Shown here one piece after another: positions 1 to 10,065 of a DNA stretch of 64,000 nucleotides. A model generated the notes under the pieces. It saw only the letters and a list, made by a program, of their open reading frames with translations, did not search any database and was not told the origin of the DNA. How positions within the stretch are numbered: position 1 is the first letter of the stretch; every line of letters starts with the position of its first letter. A program made the translations under genes and the position numbers. Origin of the DNA: Corallium rubrum (lineage: Eukaryota > Cnidaria > Anthozoa > Scleralcyonacea > Coralliidae); contig OZ035997.1 of the NCBI GenBank assembly GCA_964035015.1, forward strand, positions 29,978,567 to 30,042,566, written 5' to 3'.

Positions 1-140
1 GGGTACCCCGGGGGTGTTTGGGGGTTACCCCGGGGGCATTTGGGGTTACCCATGGGGTGTTTGGGGGTACCCCGGGGGTGTTTGGGGGTTACCCCGGGGG
101 TGATTGGGGTACCCCGGGGGTGTTTGGGGTTTAGATCCTC
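1..140. repeat. GC-rich ~22-bp tandem repeat
   Basis: About six imperfect copies of a unit built on TACCCCGGGGGTGTTTGGGG. Copies vary by single substitutions (GTGTTT, GCATTT, GTGATT) and by one or two G residues. The array runs off the left edge of the window, so its true length is unknown. No coding signal is seen in it. Confidence 0.85.
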
Positions 141-221
141 TGCAGAAATTTAGTTAAATAATTTAAGCATTGCGCTTCCAAATAATAAACTCATTTGGTG
201 TTTAGTACTCATCGTGTAAAC

Positions 222-1553
222 ATGTCACACGTTTGCAACAAATGTGGAAAAAGACTATCGAGAAAAGAGCACCTTCTTCGTCATATTAAGAATGTCCACC
301 CCGAGAGCGACGCCTCGCAACCTAATCCTCTAGCCAACGTATCTACAGTCATGCAGCACCCGTTCACGTGTATTGTAGCAGGGTGCACCCAAAGTGGTAA
401 AACAGTATGGGTGAAAACACTTCTTGAAAACGCCAAAACTACGATTAATCCTCCTCCCGAACGTATCATTTGGTGCTATGGACAGTGGCAGCCCATGTAT
501 TTAGAAATGATCAAAACAATACCAGGCATCGAATTCTATGAGGGTATACCTTCCAACATTGACTCTGATAATTTTCTTGAAGTCTCTCAACGTAACCTGA
601 TCGTCCTTGATGATCTTATGGCTCAATCAGGGGGAGATAAACGAGTTGCTAGTCTATTTACTAAAGGTAGTCATCACCGGAATTTATCTATCATCTATAT
701 TGTTCAGAACATTTTCCACCAAGGCAAAGAAACAAGAAACATCAGCCTCAACGCACACTATATCGTACTATTCAAGTCTCCGAGGGATAAGCAACAAATT
801 TCTGTCTTGGCACGGCAGGTGAACCCAGGTCATGTCCATGAATTTATGAAGAGTTACGAGGAAGCCACAACTCGTCCTCATGGTTATTTAATGCTTGATC
901 TGAAACCGACTACGGACGACGATCACCGCCTCAAGACCAATGTTCTACCTGGAGAAAATAGCTCCAGCCTGCAGCAACAGCTGGGTAGTTTCATACAAAA
1001 GCAATCCTATCAATTACCTCCAATCGTTAATGCCATGTACAATACAGAACAAAAAATGCAAGATATTGTACAAGCGCCACAGTTAACACCTGACGAAAAG
1101 AGCATACTTTACTCCAATCAGCTAGGACGTTTTCTGACGTTTCAAAACCAACTGCAAAATCAGTCTCAACCTCTGGCTAGTCTTCAAACTCAACAAAATA
1201 CACCAAATTTGACACCGGAGATAAAGCAAGAAACTGACGATCTTCCGTGGGGTTTCCATGCTACACCTAAAACCTATTTTGTAACACCGCCTCCTACCGT
1301 TGAACAACCGACGCTTAAACATAATTTCTTTCATAATTGGGAAAGCTCTTCGGATTGGAAAGAAAGCGACTTGGCAAAGATGACCCCAGATGATAGAGAA
1401 GAGTATGAACATCATCTAATGATGACTAGATCAAAATATTTACCCATGACAAAAGAAGATGTGTCCCAATTATCATCAGAGGACAAGAAAGATTATCATG
1501 CTACTTTTAAAATAAAAACACCTAAATATAATCTAAGAAGCAGACCTTACTAA
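222..1553 (+). CDS. Virus-like genome-packaging ATPase (FtsK/HerA, A32-like) with N-terminal C2H2 finger
   Basis: The first ATG of the frame is at 222, giving about 443 residues; the frame is open a little upstream without an ATG. Residues about 4-26 form a C2H2 zinc finger (C-x2-C, then H-x4-H). A P-loop GCTQSGKT (Walker A) follows near residue 57, and a Walker B strand ending in LIVLDD near residue 138. Next come the HHRNLS and QN segments seen in packaging ATPases of adintovirus/Polinton-like viruses. In that family the enzyme pumps DNA into capsids. The C-terminal third is low-complexity and Q-rich and ends in a basic tail. No capsid, integrase or polymerase gene is visible beside it, so it reads as an isolated endogenous viral gene. 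The frame is intact, so it is either young or retained. Assignment to the ATPase fold is firm; the exact viral group is inference. Confidence 0.75.
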   Translation: MSHVCNKCGKRLSRKEHLLRHIKNVHPESDASQPNPLANVSTVMQHPFTCIVAGCTQSGKTVWVKTLLENAKTTINPPPERIIWCYGQWQPMYLEMIKTIPGIEFYEGIPSNIDSDNFLEVSQRNLIVLDDLMAQSGGDKRVASLFTKGSHHRNLSIIYIVQNIFHQGKETRNISLNAHYIVLFKSPRDKQQISVLARQVNPGHVHEFMKSYEEATTRPHGYLMLDLKPTTDDDHRLKTNVLPGENSSSLQQQLGSFIQKQSYQLPPIVNAMYNTEQKMQDIVQAPQLTPDEKSILYSNQLGRFLTFQNQLQNQSQPLASLQTQQNTPNLTPEIKQETDDLPWGFHATPKTYFVTPPPTVEQPTLKHNFFHNWESSSDWKESDLAKMTPDDREEYEHHLMMTRSKYLPMTKEDVSQLSSEDKKDYHATFKIKTPKYNLRSRPY

Positions 1554-2930
1554 AACTTTTTTATATGTAACCGTAATTTGTTTTGATACCTGTAAGTTTA
1601 AGCCAATGCCGAAATAAATATTTTAAACTGATTGTTGTGAATTCTGTCTTATGCAAAATACACGCTAATGACTTTCTCGCCTAGACCTGCCTAATCCTCT
1701 TAATTGTCCCTAATGAGTTTTTCTTTTGTCTCCTGCACGTGCACTGAGGATAAATATTCAAATATCACTGCAACTATGTGTGCACTGATCCATCCTGACG
1801 CCAAATAATATTTCGTTTATATACCGTCACTTAAAATGGCTCCTACGGCTTTTCGAATTGATTCCTCGTCTAAGATCTTAAGTTCTACTTACGATTTCTT
1901 CACTTATAAACAAAGGCATAGTTAGGAACAGCTTGCCGAACGGTTTCTCGGTTTATATTCTGGCAAACCCCTCTGAAGAAAATGATTCAATGTCTTTCGA
2001 ACAGTTTGCCGAACGATTTCTTTATTCAAGGCATCGTTTACTTATAAACTAAAGCCAAATAAGCGACAATTCGGCACATATCTCCAAGTAAATGGGTAAA
2101 GAGCTGTTTGGCCGTTTAAGTTCTAACTAATATAATATTCATGTTGCTATTAATTCAAGTCGATACTCAGCCGTCCCGCAGCCAAATAATATTTCGTTTA
2201 TATATCGACACTTAAAAACGTTCTTATGGCTTTTAGAATTGACTCCTCATTCTATATTCTTACGATTTCTTCACTTACAAACGAAGGGTTTAGCTAGCAA
2301 TGATTCTAGGATGATTGAATGTTTAGGCTCTAAACCTAATATAATATTCATCATATGCTATTGATTTAAGTCCATACGAGCTCTGCCAATTCAGACACTT
2401 CGGCTGCTCAAAACTCTCTATACTCATCGAGACAAGGTTTCAGATAAAAAAATATAAAGTGCCTCTATCAATTTCTCTTTAGTTCCTTGTAAAGAACGTC
2501 TATTTTGTTAAAGTTTACTGTACGCATGCTCTGTACGTATACGTGTCCCACAACTGTTGACTATAAGTAGGGTTAAGGGTTTAAATGAAAGTTGGTTTCT
2601 ATTAGTTATAAAGAGATAAGTCCAGTGCCTTTTACGTAACTTTGGAAATCAGTCGGAGACCAATCGGGAATGACGGGTGGTTAAGTAACATTTAGGGTTA
2701 GGGGGGAAAGTTAGGGTTACTACATCCCAAAGGAGTCTGAGAATGAATAAATAATAAGTCGGTATGACGTAGTGAAAACCGGGGGGTTGAGTGACAGCTA
2801 GGGTTAGAGTGTCCTATAGGAGCATGAGCCATAATGACGTATGCATAATGAGATTAGGGTTAGGGCGTGCTGACGTAACGCGCCGCTATAAAATGAATAC
2901 TAATGAGATGAGGGGCTACACACCGTTTGC
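1554..2930. other. Non-coding stretch with a degenerate direct duplication and telomere-like motifs
   Basis: No gene is seen. Segments 1801-1930 and 2181-2290 are diverged direct copies, both starting CCAAATAATATTTCGTTTAT. A second related pair is at 2123-2185 and 2337-2385. Between 2565 and 2870 TTAGGG or close variants recur at irregular spacing. No HDAC11 upstream exon could be recognised here. Confidence 0.5.
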
Positions 2931-2968
2931 ATACTAATTACTTCCGCCGCCATAGTGGGGGGTATCAC

Positions 2969-4164
2969 TACTGTGATGAACAAAATGATTTTACTGTGAT
3001 GAACAAAATGATTTTACTGAGATGAACAAAATGATTTTACTGTGATGAACAAAATGATTTTACTGTGATGAACAAAACGATTTTACTGTGATGAACAAAG
3101 TGATTTTACTGTGATGAACAAAATGATTTTACTGTGATGAACAAAATGATTTTACTGAGATGAACAAAATGATTTTACTGAGATGAACAAAATGATTTTA
3201 CTGAGATGAACAAAATGATTTTACTGAGATGATGAACAAAATGATTTTACTGTGATGAACAAAATGATTTTACTGTGATGAACAAAGTGATTTTACTGTG
3301 ATGAACAAAATGATTTTACTGAGATGTGAACAAAATGATTTTACTGAGATGAACAAAATGATTTTACTGTGATGAACAAAACGATTTTACTGTGATGAAC
3401 AAAATGATTTTACTGTGATGAACAAAATGATTTTACTGTGATGAACAAAATGATTTTACTGTGATGAACAAAATGATTTTACTGTGATGAACAAAATGAT
3501 TTTACTGAGATATGAACAAAATGATTTTACTGAGATGAACAAAATGATTTTACTGTGATGAACAAAATGATTTTACTGAGATGAACAAAATGATTGTGTT
3601 CAGATGAACAAAATGATTTTACTGAGATGAACAAAATGATTTTACTGTGATGAACAAAATGATTTTACTGAGATGTGAACAAAATGATTTTACTGAGATG
3701 AACAAAATGATTTTACTGAGATGAACAAAATGATTTTACTGTGATGAACAAAATGATTTTACTGAGATGAACAAAATGATTTTACTGAGATGAACAAAAT
3801 GATTTTACTGTGATGAACAAAATGATTTTACTGAGATGAACAAAATGATTTTACTGAGATGAACAAAATGATTTTACTGAGATGAACAAAATGATTGTGT
3901 TCAGATGAACAAAATGATTTTACTGAGATGAACAAAATGATTTTACTGTGATGAACAAAATGATTTTACTGAGATGTGAACAAAATGATTTTACTGAGAT
4001 GAACAAAATGATTTTACTGTGATGAACAAAATGATTTTACTGAGATGAACAAAATGATTTTACTGTGATGAACAAAATGATTTTACTGAGATGTGAACAA
4101 AATGATTTTACTGAGATGAACAAAATGATTTTACTGAGATGAACAAAATGATTGTGTTCAGATG
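2969..4164. repeat. 23-bp minisatellite, about 52 copies
   Basis: The unit reads TGATGAACAAAATGATTTTAC plus a variable TG or AG dinucleotide. Two main variants (CTGTGATG and CTGAGATG) alternate. A length variant carries an extra TG (GAGATGTGAAC). A third variant, ATTGTGTTCAGATG, recurs near 3592, 3892 and 4151, which suggests higher-order repeats of roughly 260-300 bp. The array stops about 30 bp before the HDAC11 acceptor site at 4196. Confidence 0.95.
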
Positions 4165-4196
4165 ACGATCTTCTATTTTTTATTACTTTTTTCCAG

Positions 4197-6131
4197 GAAC
4201 TGATGTTCTGGAAGGTGATCCTCTTGGTAACTTATCGATAACTTCCCAGGTGGGATTTCCACAGGTCGAGTGGTTGACTGCGTTGATCAATTGAGAGTTT
4301 GCTGACGGAGTGATTGCTTGCTTTGCGTTGCGTCGGGTTGGACGATTGCTTGGTCGACTCGTTGGTTGATTGATTTGGTTGGTTGGTTGGTTGGTTGGTT
4401 GGTTGGTTGGTTGGTTGGTTGGTTGGTTGGTTGGTTGGTTGGTTGGTTGGTTGGTTGGTTGGTTGGTTGGTTGGTTGGTTGGTTGGTTGGTTGGTTGGTT
4501 GGTTGGTTGGTTGGTTGGTTGGTTGGTTGGTTGGTTGATCAATTTGTTTTCTTTTACATGCAGGGAGTTATTAAAAGAGATGAAATGGTGTTCAAAGCTG
4601 CTCGAGATAGGAATATACCAATTTTTATGGTAACTTCAGGAGGATATCAGGTATGGAAATTTTATAATTGTTTTTATAAATATTATAATTCCACTCTTTG
4701 TAATATTATTTTCACTTTGTAATCATAATATTTTCACTATAAGCCTGAAAACAACTTCTTGAAAACATGGCGCCGAATTGTCACAGACAGAAGAGAAACA
4801 TTTAATTCAACGCGACGATATTTCGTTGTGTACATGTAACTTTTAATATCGTCGCATTATCCGTCTGACTCAGACGAATTTAATTGCCGAGACGAATTTT
4901 AATTCGTGTGTCGAATTTAATCGAGTTATACGTCGCAGTTTTGTCGAATAAAATTCAAGAATTAAATCCGTCTGATTTAAATTTGTCTATTGTGCTACGT
5001 TTAGCGCAGGCCTAAGAGTTGATTGCGAATTCGGAGAGCGTAAGGTCTTGAAAATGTTTCGATAACTTGCGATATTTGTTCTTACATTATTACCAGGTGT
5101 TTTTTAGGTATATTTGTAACTTATGAGATTTTTTGTGCCAGATACAGATATTGTTCGCTTAAGTTTTTCCGAGCGTTGCAAATTTAGAACTTGGGCACAG
5201 AATAAAGACTATACAGAAGGGCCACGTAGCGGTACAACGTGTCCTCGTATTTTTATGCAAAAATATGCAGTTTACTGGCTAGGACAGCCAGTTCAGTGTG
5301 CTTATTGGCCAGAACATGCAGTTTACTGGCTGAGCAACATGCGTAATGCGACATGCGCGGAGACAAAAACTTCAAAGGTTCCGACCCGAGTGGCCCTTCT
5401 GTATAGTCTTTATTCTGTGACTTGGGTGCCCAAATTGTATAAACATATCACCAGTATCGCACAGTCTAATAAGGGCTCAAGCCATAAGTCTAAATTTAGA
5501 CCAGCGGGTTGAAGCTGGCCTAGATGATCATCTTAAAAATTTTCACGTACATGCAAGGTAGCCATGACTGGTCACTAAACGTGCGTAGTTGTGTGTAAAA
5601 TATTTGGACCATCCTAAAATTGATGCTCTTTCAAAAAGTCATTTTGCAGTGTGAGGTCATTATGCAGTGTGAGGTCATACACAAACCTGAATATCTCAAG
5701 AATAAAGCAAGAAAATGAAATTCTACAAAAGATGTTACTTTATCATTTTCAATGTTCTTTCAAACTAGACAAACTTAATTTTCGCTGCATTGGCACTTTA
5801 GTACTAGTTGTCATAAAGATCATGATAAAGCAATCCAAAAGCTGTCAATAAAATAAAAATGCCTTCGAAAGCCGTGTTTTTAAATTTATTGTCTACAATC
5901 ATTGAAGACCGTCCAAAAGACAGCTGGACGACTGCTTACTGGCTAAGCGACTTTATTTATTGATGTAACACATGACTACTGATAAACCAATGGCCCTCAT
6001 CCCTTGATGGAACTAGTTAGTGATGATTTTTTGTCCATGTTTGTAAAATGGCTTTCAATTTATCCCATACGTGTTTTCACTCCCCACTTCCTTTCGCTTT
6101 TCGTACTATCATCATCATCCCATCATCATCC

Positions 6132-6165
<34 letters not shown>

Positions 6166-6168
6166 GTC

Positions 6169-6256
<88 letters not shown>

Positions 6257-8731
6257 TTTATGATAATTATTATTATTTTGTGATTATTATTATTATTATT
6301 AGTAGTAGTAGTAGTTAGTAGGTAGTAGGTAGTAGGTAGTAGGTAGTAGGTAGTAGGTAGTAGGTAGTATAGGTAGTATAGGTAGTATAGGTAGTATAGG
6401 TAGTATAGGTAGTGTAGGTAGTGTAGGTAGTGTAGGTAGTGTAGGTAGTGTAGGTAGTGTAGGTAGTGTAGGTAGTGTAGGTAGTGTAGGTAGTGTAGGT
6501 AGTGTAGGTAGTGTAGGTAGTGTAGGTAGTGTAGGTAGTGTAGGTAGTGTAGGTAGTGTAGGTAGTGTAGGTAGTGTAGGTAGTGTAGGTAGTGTAGGTA
6601 GTGTAGGTAGTGTAGGTAGTGTAGGTAGTGTAGGTAGTGTAGGTAGTGTAGGTAGTGTAGGTAGTGTAGGTAGTGTAGGTAGTGTAGGTAGTGTAGGTAG
6701 TGTAGGTAGTGTAGGTAGTGTAGGTAGTGTAGGTAGTGTAGGTAGTGTAGGTAGTGTAGGTAGTGTAGGTAGTGTAGGTAGTGTAGGTAGTGTAGGTAGT
6801 GTAGGTAGTGTAGGTAGTGTAGGTAGTGTAGGTAGTGTAGGTAGTGTAGGTAGTGTAGGTAGTGTAGGTAGTGTAGGTAGTGTAGGTAGTGTAGGTAGTG
6901 TAGGTAGTGTAGGTAGTGTAGGTAGTGTAGGTAGTGTAGGTAGTGTAGGTAGTGTAGGTAGTGTAGGTAGTGTAGGTAGTGTAGGTAGTGTAGGTAGTGT
7001 AGGTAGTGTAGGTAGTGTAGGTAGTGTAGGTAGTGTAGGTAGTGTAGGTAGTGTAGGTAGTGTAGGTAGTGTAGGTAGTGTAGGTAGTGTAGGTAGTGTA
7101 GGTAGTGTAGGTAGTGTAGGTAGTGTAGGTAGTGTAGGTAGTGTAGGTAGTATAGGTAGTATAGGTAGTATAGGTAGTATAGGTAGTATAGGTAGTATAG
7201 GTAGTATAGGTAGTATAGGTAGTATAGGTAGTATAGGTAGTAGGTAGTAGGTAGTAGGTAGTAGTAGTATAATAATAAACAAGACGCCTGCTAGGCGTTA
7301 ACTCGGGCTTATAAGCCTGCGCTAGGTATGAAACAATAAACTGTTGAATAGCATGGACTTTATTTTGTATGACATCGCAATAAACAATACAGGCAATAAA
7401 GCTTATCAAAAATATTACAGTTACCTTAGTACATGTAACGTATTTCCATACTACGTTCATATGTTGAGTCTCTTCGGATATTACAGTTGATTTCACATTA
7501 CTTTTCCGCTTTGTGTTGCGAAGTTCGTTTGGAAGTTCAGATATTCGTTCGGAAGTTCGGAATTACGTTGCCAAGGTTGAAAATGAGTTTTGATCCAAAG
7601 CTCGCTATTTCATTGGATAATTTTCAACCTTGCCAACGTAATTCCGAACTTCCAAACGAATATCTGAATTTCCCAACGAACTTCGCAACACAACGCGAAA
7701 AAGTAATGTGAAATCAACTGTAATATGTCTGTCTGTTACTTCAAAGTTCACTTCATCAATGTTCTTCATTCTTCGATTTACAGCATTTGAGCAACATTTT
7801 TCAGTACAATTCAGTAACACATTTAAACATAAGTTTGATCGATTCAATAAAACGTGTAAACATAGATTTGATCGAGTACGCGTCAGCGTACGGTTATCGA
7901 GATCGCGGACCAACACGTTCCGAAATCGCGCGTCATCTTTTAGTGTAGGTCAACCGCGATCGGCCGTCGTCGTGTGCGGTTGTAAGCATCGTAAGCGTGT
8001 TTATGATTAAACAAAATGCTCGTCCCGGTTGACCGGGTAAAAAAGCGCGGGAATTTAAGGAAATGGACAAAAAAGCAAAAACTCACCCTAATTCTACTAT
8101 GTTAGAAGTTATTTCACTTTTATTCAGTGTTTTGTCTTTAGACCTGACCATTTGGATGAAATTCTGACCGTAATATTCAAAGTTACAAGCATTGTAGTTC
8201 CCGGTGTACCGGGATGTCGCGTTTATATGGGGAAAAGACTGTCCCGGTGTACCGAGATCCCCGTACACCTGGACGTCCTGTTCTCCATATAAACGCAACC
8301 GCGAAAATAACAGTAAATTATCTACAAGCCGAGATCCCGGTACACTGTTTATATGATCCCGGTGTCCCAGGACGTCCCAGGCCCTAAGATACTTGCCAGC
8401 CACATTCCTTAGGAATCTTATCACAAATTTGCTATATTTCTTTGGATAGTTTGAGTGAACACTCGAGCAATAGCGACCAGAGAAGATGAGCACACCGCGT
8501 GGTTTCGCAAAGCCTATCGGGATGCAATAATTGCAATTTGTCGACTCGAAAAATAAAAGAAAATACAGGAATGCCACCGAAACCTAGACCCGGCCTACAA
8601 TAGGTAGCCCGAGTAATAATATTGTGTTTAGTATGTATTTCTTTATTCTGTAGAGGCGAACAGCTAAATTGATAGCAAATTCGATTTTGAATTTGTACAA
8701 CCAGGGATTGATTAGCTGCAATACATCATAG
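4197..8731 (+). CDS. HDAC11: Histone deacetylase 11, last three coding exons
   Basis: HDAC11 is the class IV zinc-dependent lysine deacylase. Exons are 4197-4249, 4564-4650 and 8654-8731. Exon A starts after TTTTTTCCAG and encodes [17 protein letters not shown], whose Asp matches the family's zinc-ligand Asp of the AGTD motif. Exon B (29 codons) begins [11 protein letters not shown] and ends MVTSGGYQ, carrying the catalytic Tyr. Exon C begins [14 protein letters not shown], matching the helix after the Tyr in animal HDAC11, and ends in TAG at 8729-8731. Exon A enters in phase 1; the other two junctions are phase 0. Donors are GTGGGA (4250) and GTATGG (4651). The first intron is mostly a GGTT array; the second is 4 kb of MITEs and microsatellites. 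The N-terminal two thirds must lie upstream, possibly left of the window. Recognition is by protein motif memory, not alignment. Confidence 0.9.
4377..4536. repeat. (GGTT)n tetranucleotide array in HDAC11 intron
   Basis: About 40 uninterrupted GGTT units fill half of the 314-bp intron between HDAC11 exons 4197-4249 and 4564-4650. The long open frames it makes on both strands (poly NQPT and poly GWLV) are repeat artefacts. Confidence 0.97.
5181..5435. mobile_element. Foldback/MITE with ~48-bp inverted ends
   Basis: The left arm begins AATTTAGAACTTGGGCACAG and the right arm ends as its near reverse complement (CTTGGGTGCCCAAATT). The arms share the core ATAAAGACTATACAGAAGGG. The interior has a short imperfect repeat (ATGCAGTTTACTGGCT twice). 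It lies in HDAC11's last intron. Confidence 0.8.
5436..6120. other. HDAC11 intron sequence, nothing recognised
   Basis: AT-rich intronic DNA. A short direct repeat GCAGTGTGAGGTCAT occurs twice near 5647-5675. No coding or RNA signal was found. Confidence 0.4.
6110..6300. repeat. Compound trinucleotide array (ATC)n-(CAA)n-(TTA)n
   Basis: CATCAT units (about 6110-6165) change to CAA units (6168-6255), then to TTA/TTATTA (6262-6300). This lies immediately upstream of the 9-bp array. Confidence 0.95.
6301..7264. repeat. ~960-bp array of 7- and 9-bp units with mirrored variant order
   Basis: The order is GTAGGTA (7 bp, about 8 copies), GTATAGGTA (5), GTGTAGGTA (about 80), GTATAGGTA (about 11), GTAGGTA (about 4). 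The same two variants flank the core on both sides. Long TTY/LPT open frames on the minus strand are artefacts of the repeat. Confidence 0.97.
7279..8614. mobile_element. Interspersed repeat, copy 1 (partner at 54895-55624), with nested insertions
   Basis: It starts ACAAGACGCCTGCTAGGCGT (a short hairpin) followed by ACTCGGG, and ends CCTAGACC...GTAGCCCGAGT. The second copy, in the SLC22 gene, has the same ends. This copy holds a 248-bp palindrome (7478-7725) and a segment (about 8010-8390) rich in CCCGG...ACCGGG motifs and ATATAAAC, resembling the MITE at 53896. Flanking AATAAT may be a target duplication. The element class is not resolved. Confidence 0.55.
7478..7725. mobile_element. Near-perfect palindromic element
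   Basis: The arms start ATATTACAGTTGATTTCACA and end as the reverse complement. They carry repeated GAAGTTCG/CGAACTTC motifs also found in the repeat family at 22550 and 50684. The spacer around 7590-7612 is short. It is inserted in the repeat at 7279-8614. Confidence 0.85.
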
Positions 8732-8735
8732 TTCT

Positions 8736-8895
8736 GTAAGTATCATGCAGTCAAAGATATACTTCAATAGCCTTTGTGCAGCAAAGTTGCATTATAACTG
8801 TAGTTGAACCATTTATTTTCAGACTCAGAAGTATCACCATGAAATCAAGAGCCTCCTAGCTACGTCTTCCAAAGCGAAGCCGGAAGCTGTGTAAT
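8736..8895 (+). other. Possible 3'-UTR intron and terminal exon after HDAC11 stop
   Basis: A perfect donor GTAAGT lies 5 nt after the HDAC11 stop. A good acceptor (TTTATTTTCAG) ends at 8821. The sequence after it is open for 23 codons (starting TQKYHHEIK) to TAA at 8895. Splicing from 8735 does not join that frame to HDAC11, so if used it would be untranslated or belong to another transcript. Speculative. Confidence 0.25.
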
Positions 8896-9021
8896 CTTGA
8901 AGTCGCAGTATTTTCGTCTAAAAACTAGGGTATATATATATATATGTATACAGAGGGTGGACAAAATATTTAATATCATTAAAAATATGGTTAATGTAGA
9001 ATTAATAACTATTATTCGGGA

Positions 9022-9411
9022 AAAGAAAAAATATGTAAAGTGATATATTTTAGAATGCATGGGGTCAATATCTGCTCAAATATGATATCCAATTCTAATT
9101 TTGTTATTGGGTTAAAAAATACACTAACTTTGAAGCATGCCACGCTGTGAAGCTGTAGTGAAATCAAGTGAAATGGCAACAAAATATGTAAGTATTTTGC
9201 TGTTATAACACTTTCATAGTATACAAACCATTAATCATTTTGAAAACTAATTGGAATAAGTCGAACTAAGATTCACTTCTTTTGTTACATCTGAAAATCA
9301 TGAAAAATTAATATATTTTTTAAATTAATGGATAAAATTAGAATTTGATATCATATTTGAGCAGATCTTGACGCATGCATTCTAAAAATATATAACTTTA
9401 CATATTTTTCT
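9022..9411. mobile_element. Foldback element with ~78-bp inverted ends
   Basis: Left arm motifs TAGAATGCAT and TCTGCTCAAATATGATATC recur as GATATCATATTTGAGCAGA and ATGCATTCTA in the right arm. Both ends abut AT dinucleotide tracts. No coding capacity. Confidence 0.8.
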
Positions 9412-9510
9412 GTACTATATATTCTATATATATATACTAAATATATACTAAATATATACTATATATATACTGTATATATACTATATATACTATATATACT
9501 ATTTATTATA
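9412..9510. repeat. ATATACTA-type AT repeat
   Basis: Irregular TATATACTA and ATATATACT units, the shorter relative of the large array at 9747-10063. They flank the MITE between them. Confidence 0.85.
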
Positions 9511-9514
9511 TAGA

Positions 9515-9746
9515 TGCGAGTGTTTTACTAGGAAATATACAGTATCGTATTTTCCATATCCTCACCAGTAAAGATATCGATGACGTCATTTAGAATTTTA
9601 CCGCTTTTTGCATTGAATCTGAAGATATGAATTTTATCTTCTCGTGGTGAAAACGATATTTTACTCATTCGCTATGCTCATTCGTAAAATATTGTTTCCC
9701 CCACTCGAAGATAAAATTCATATCTTCGCGCCGCCGTGTAATATCC
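9515..9746. mobile_element. MITE copy 1 (partner at 28690-28972)
   Basis: It begins ATGCGAGTGTTTTACTAGGA and contains an inner palindrome: GAAGATATGAATTTTATCTTC is mirrored by GAAGATAAAATTCATATCTTC. It ends GTGTAATATCCTCTATATA. The 28.7-kb copy has the same order with scattered substitutions. Both copies sit between TA-rich arrays. Confidence 0.85.
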
Positions 9747-10063
9747 TCTATATATACTATATATACTATATATACTATATATACTATATATACTATATAT
9801 ACTATATATACTATATATACTATATATACTATATATACTATATATACTATATATACTATATATACTATATATACTATATATACTATATATACTATATATA
9901 CTATATATACTATATATACTATATATACTATATATACTATATATACTATATATACTATATATACTATATATACTATATATACTATATATACTATATATAC
10001 TATATATACTATATATACTATATATACTATATATACTATATATACTATATATACTATATATAC
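9747..10063. repeat. (CTATATATA)n 9-bp array
   Basis: About 35 near-perfect 9-bp units. It ends exactly at the TA that precedes the Tc1-like terminal sequence at 10066. The YIY and VYI open frames on both strands are artefacts. Confidence 0.97.
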
Positions 10064-10065
10064 TA

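Noticed and set aside
2969..4164. CRISPR-like array
   Set aside because: Units are contiguous 23-bp repeats without unique spacers, in a eukaryotic intronic or intergenic context.
4183..4722. Open frames of poly-NQPT (-) and poly-GWLV (+)
   Set aside because: They translate the GGTT microsatellite in an HDAC11 intron; the genuine coding here is the short exon pair.
5123..5512. 129-codon ORF
   Set aside because: Most of it is the two arms of a MITE; no family resemblance.
6299..7496. Two long minus-strand open frames (LPT and TTY repeats)
   Set aside because: Produced by the 9-bp array having no stop codon in these frames.
8083..8577. 164-codon minus ORF
   Set aside because: Built from CCCGG/ACCGGG repeat motifs inside a dispersed repeat; not protein-like.
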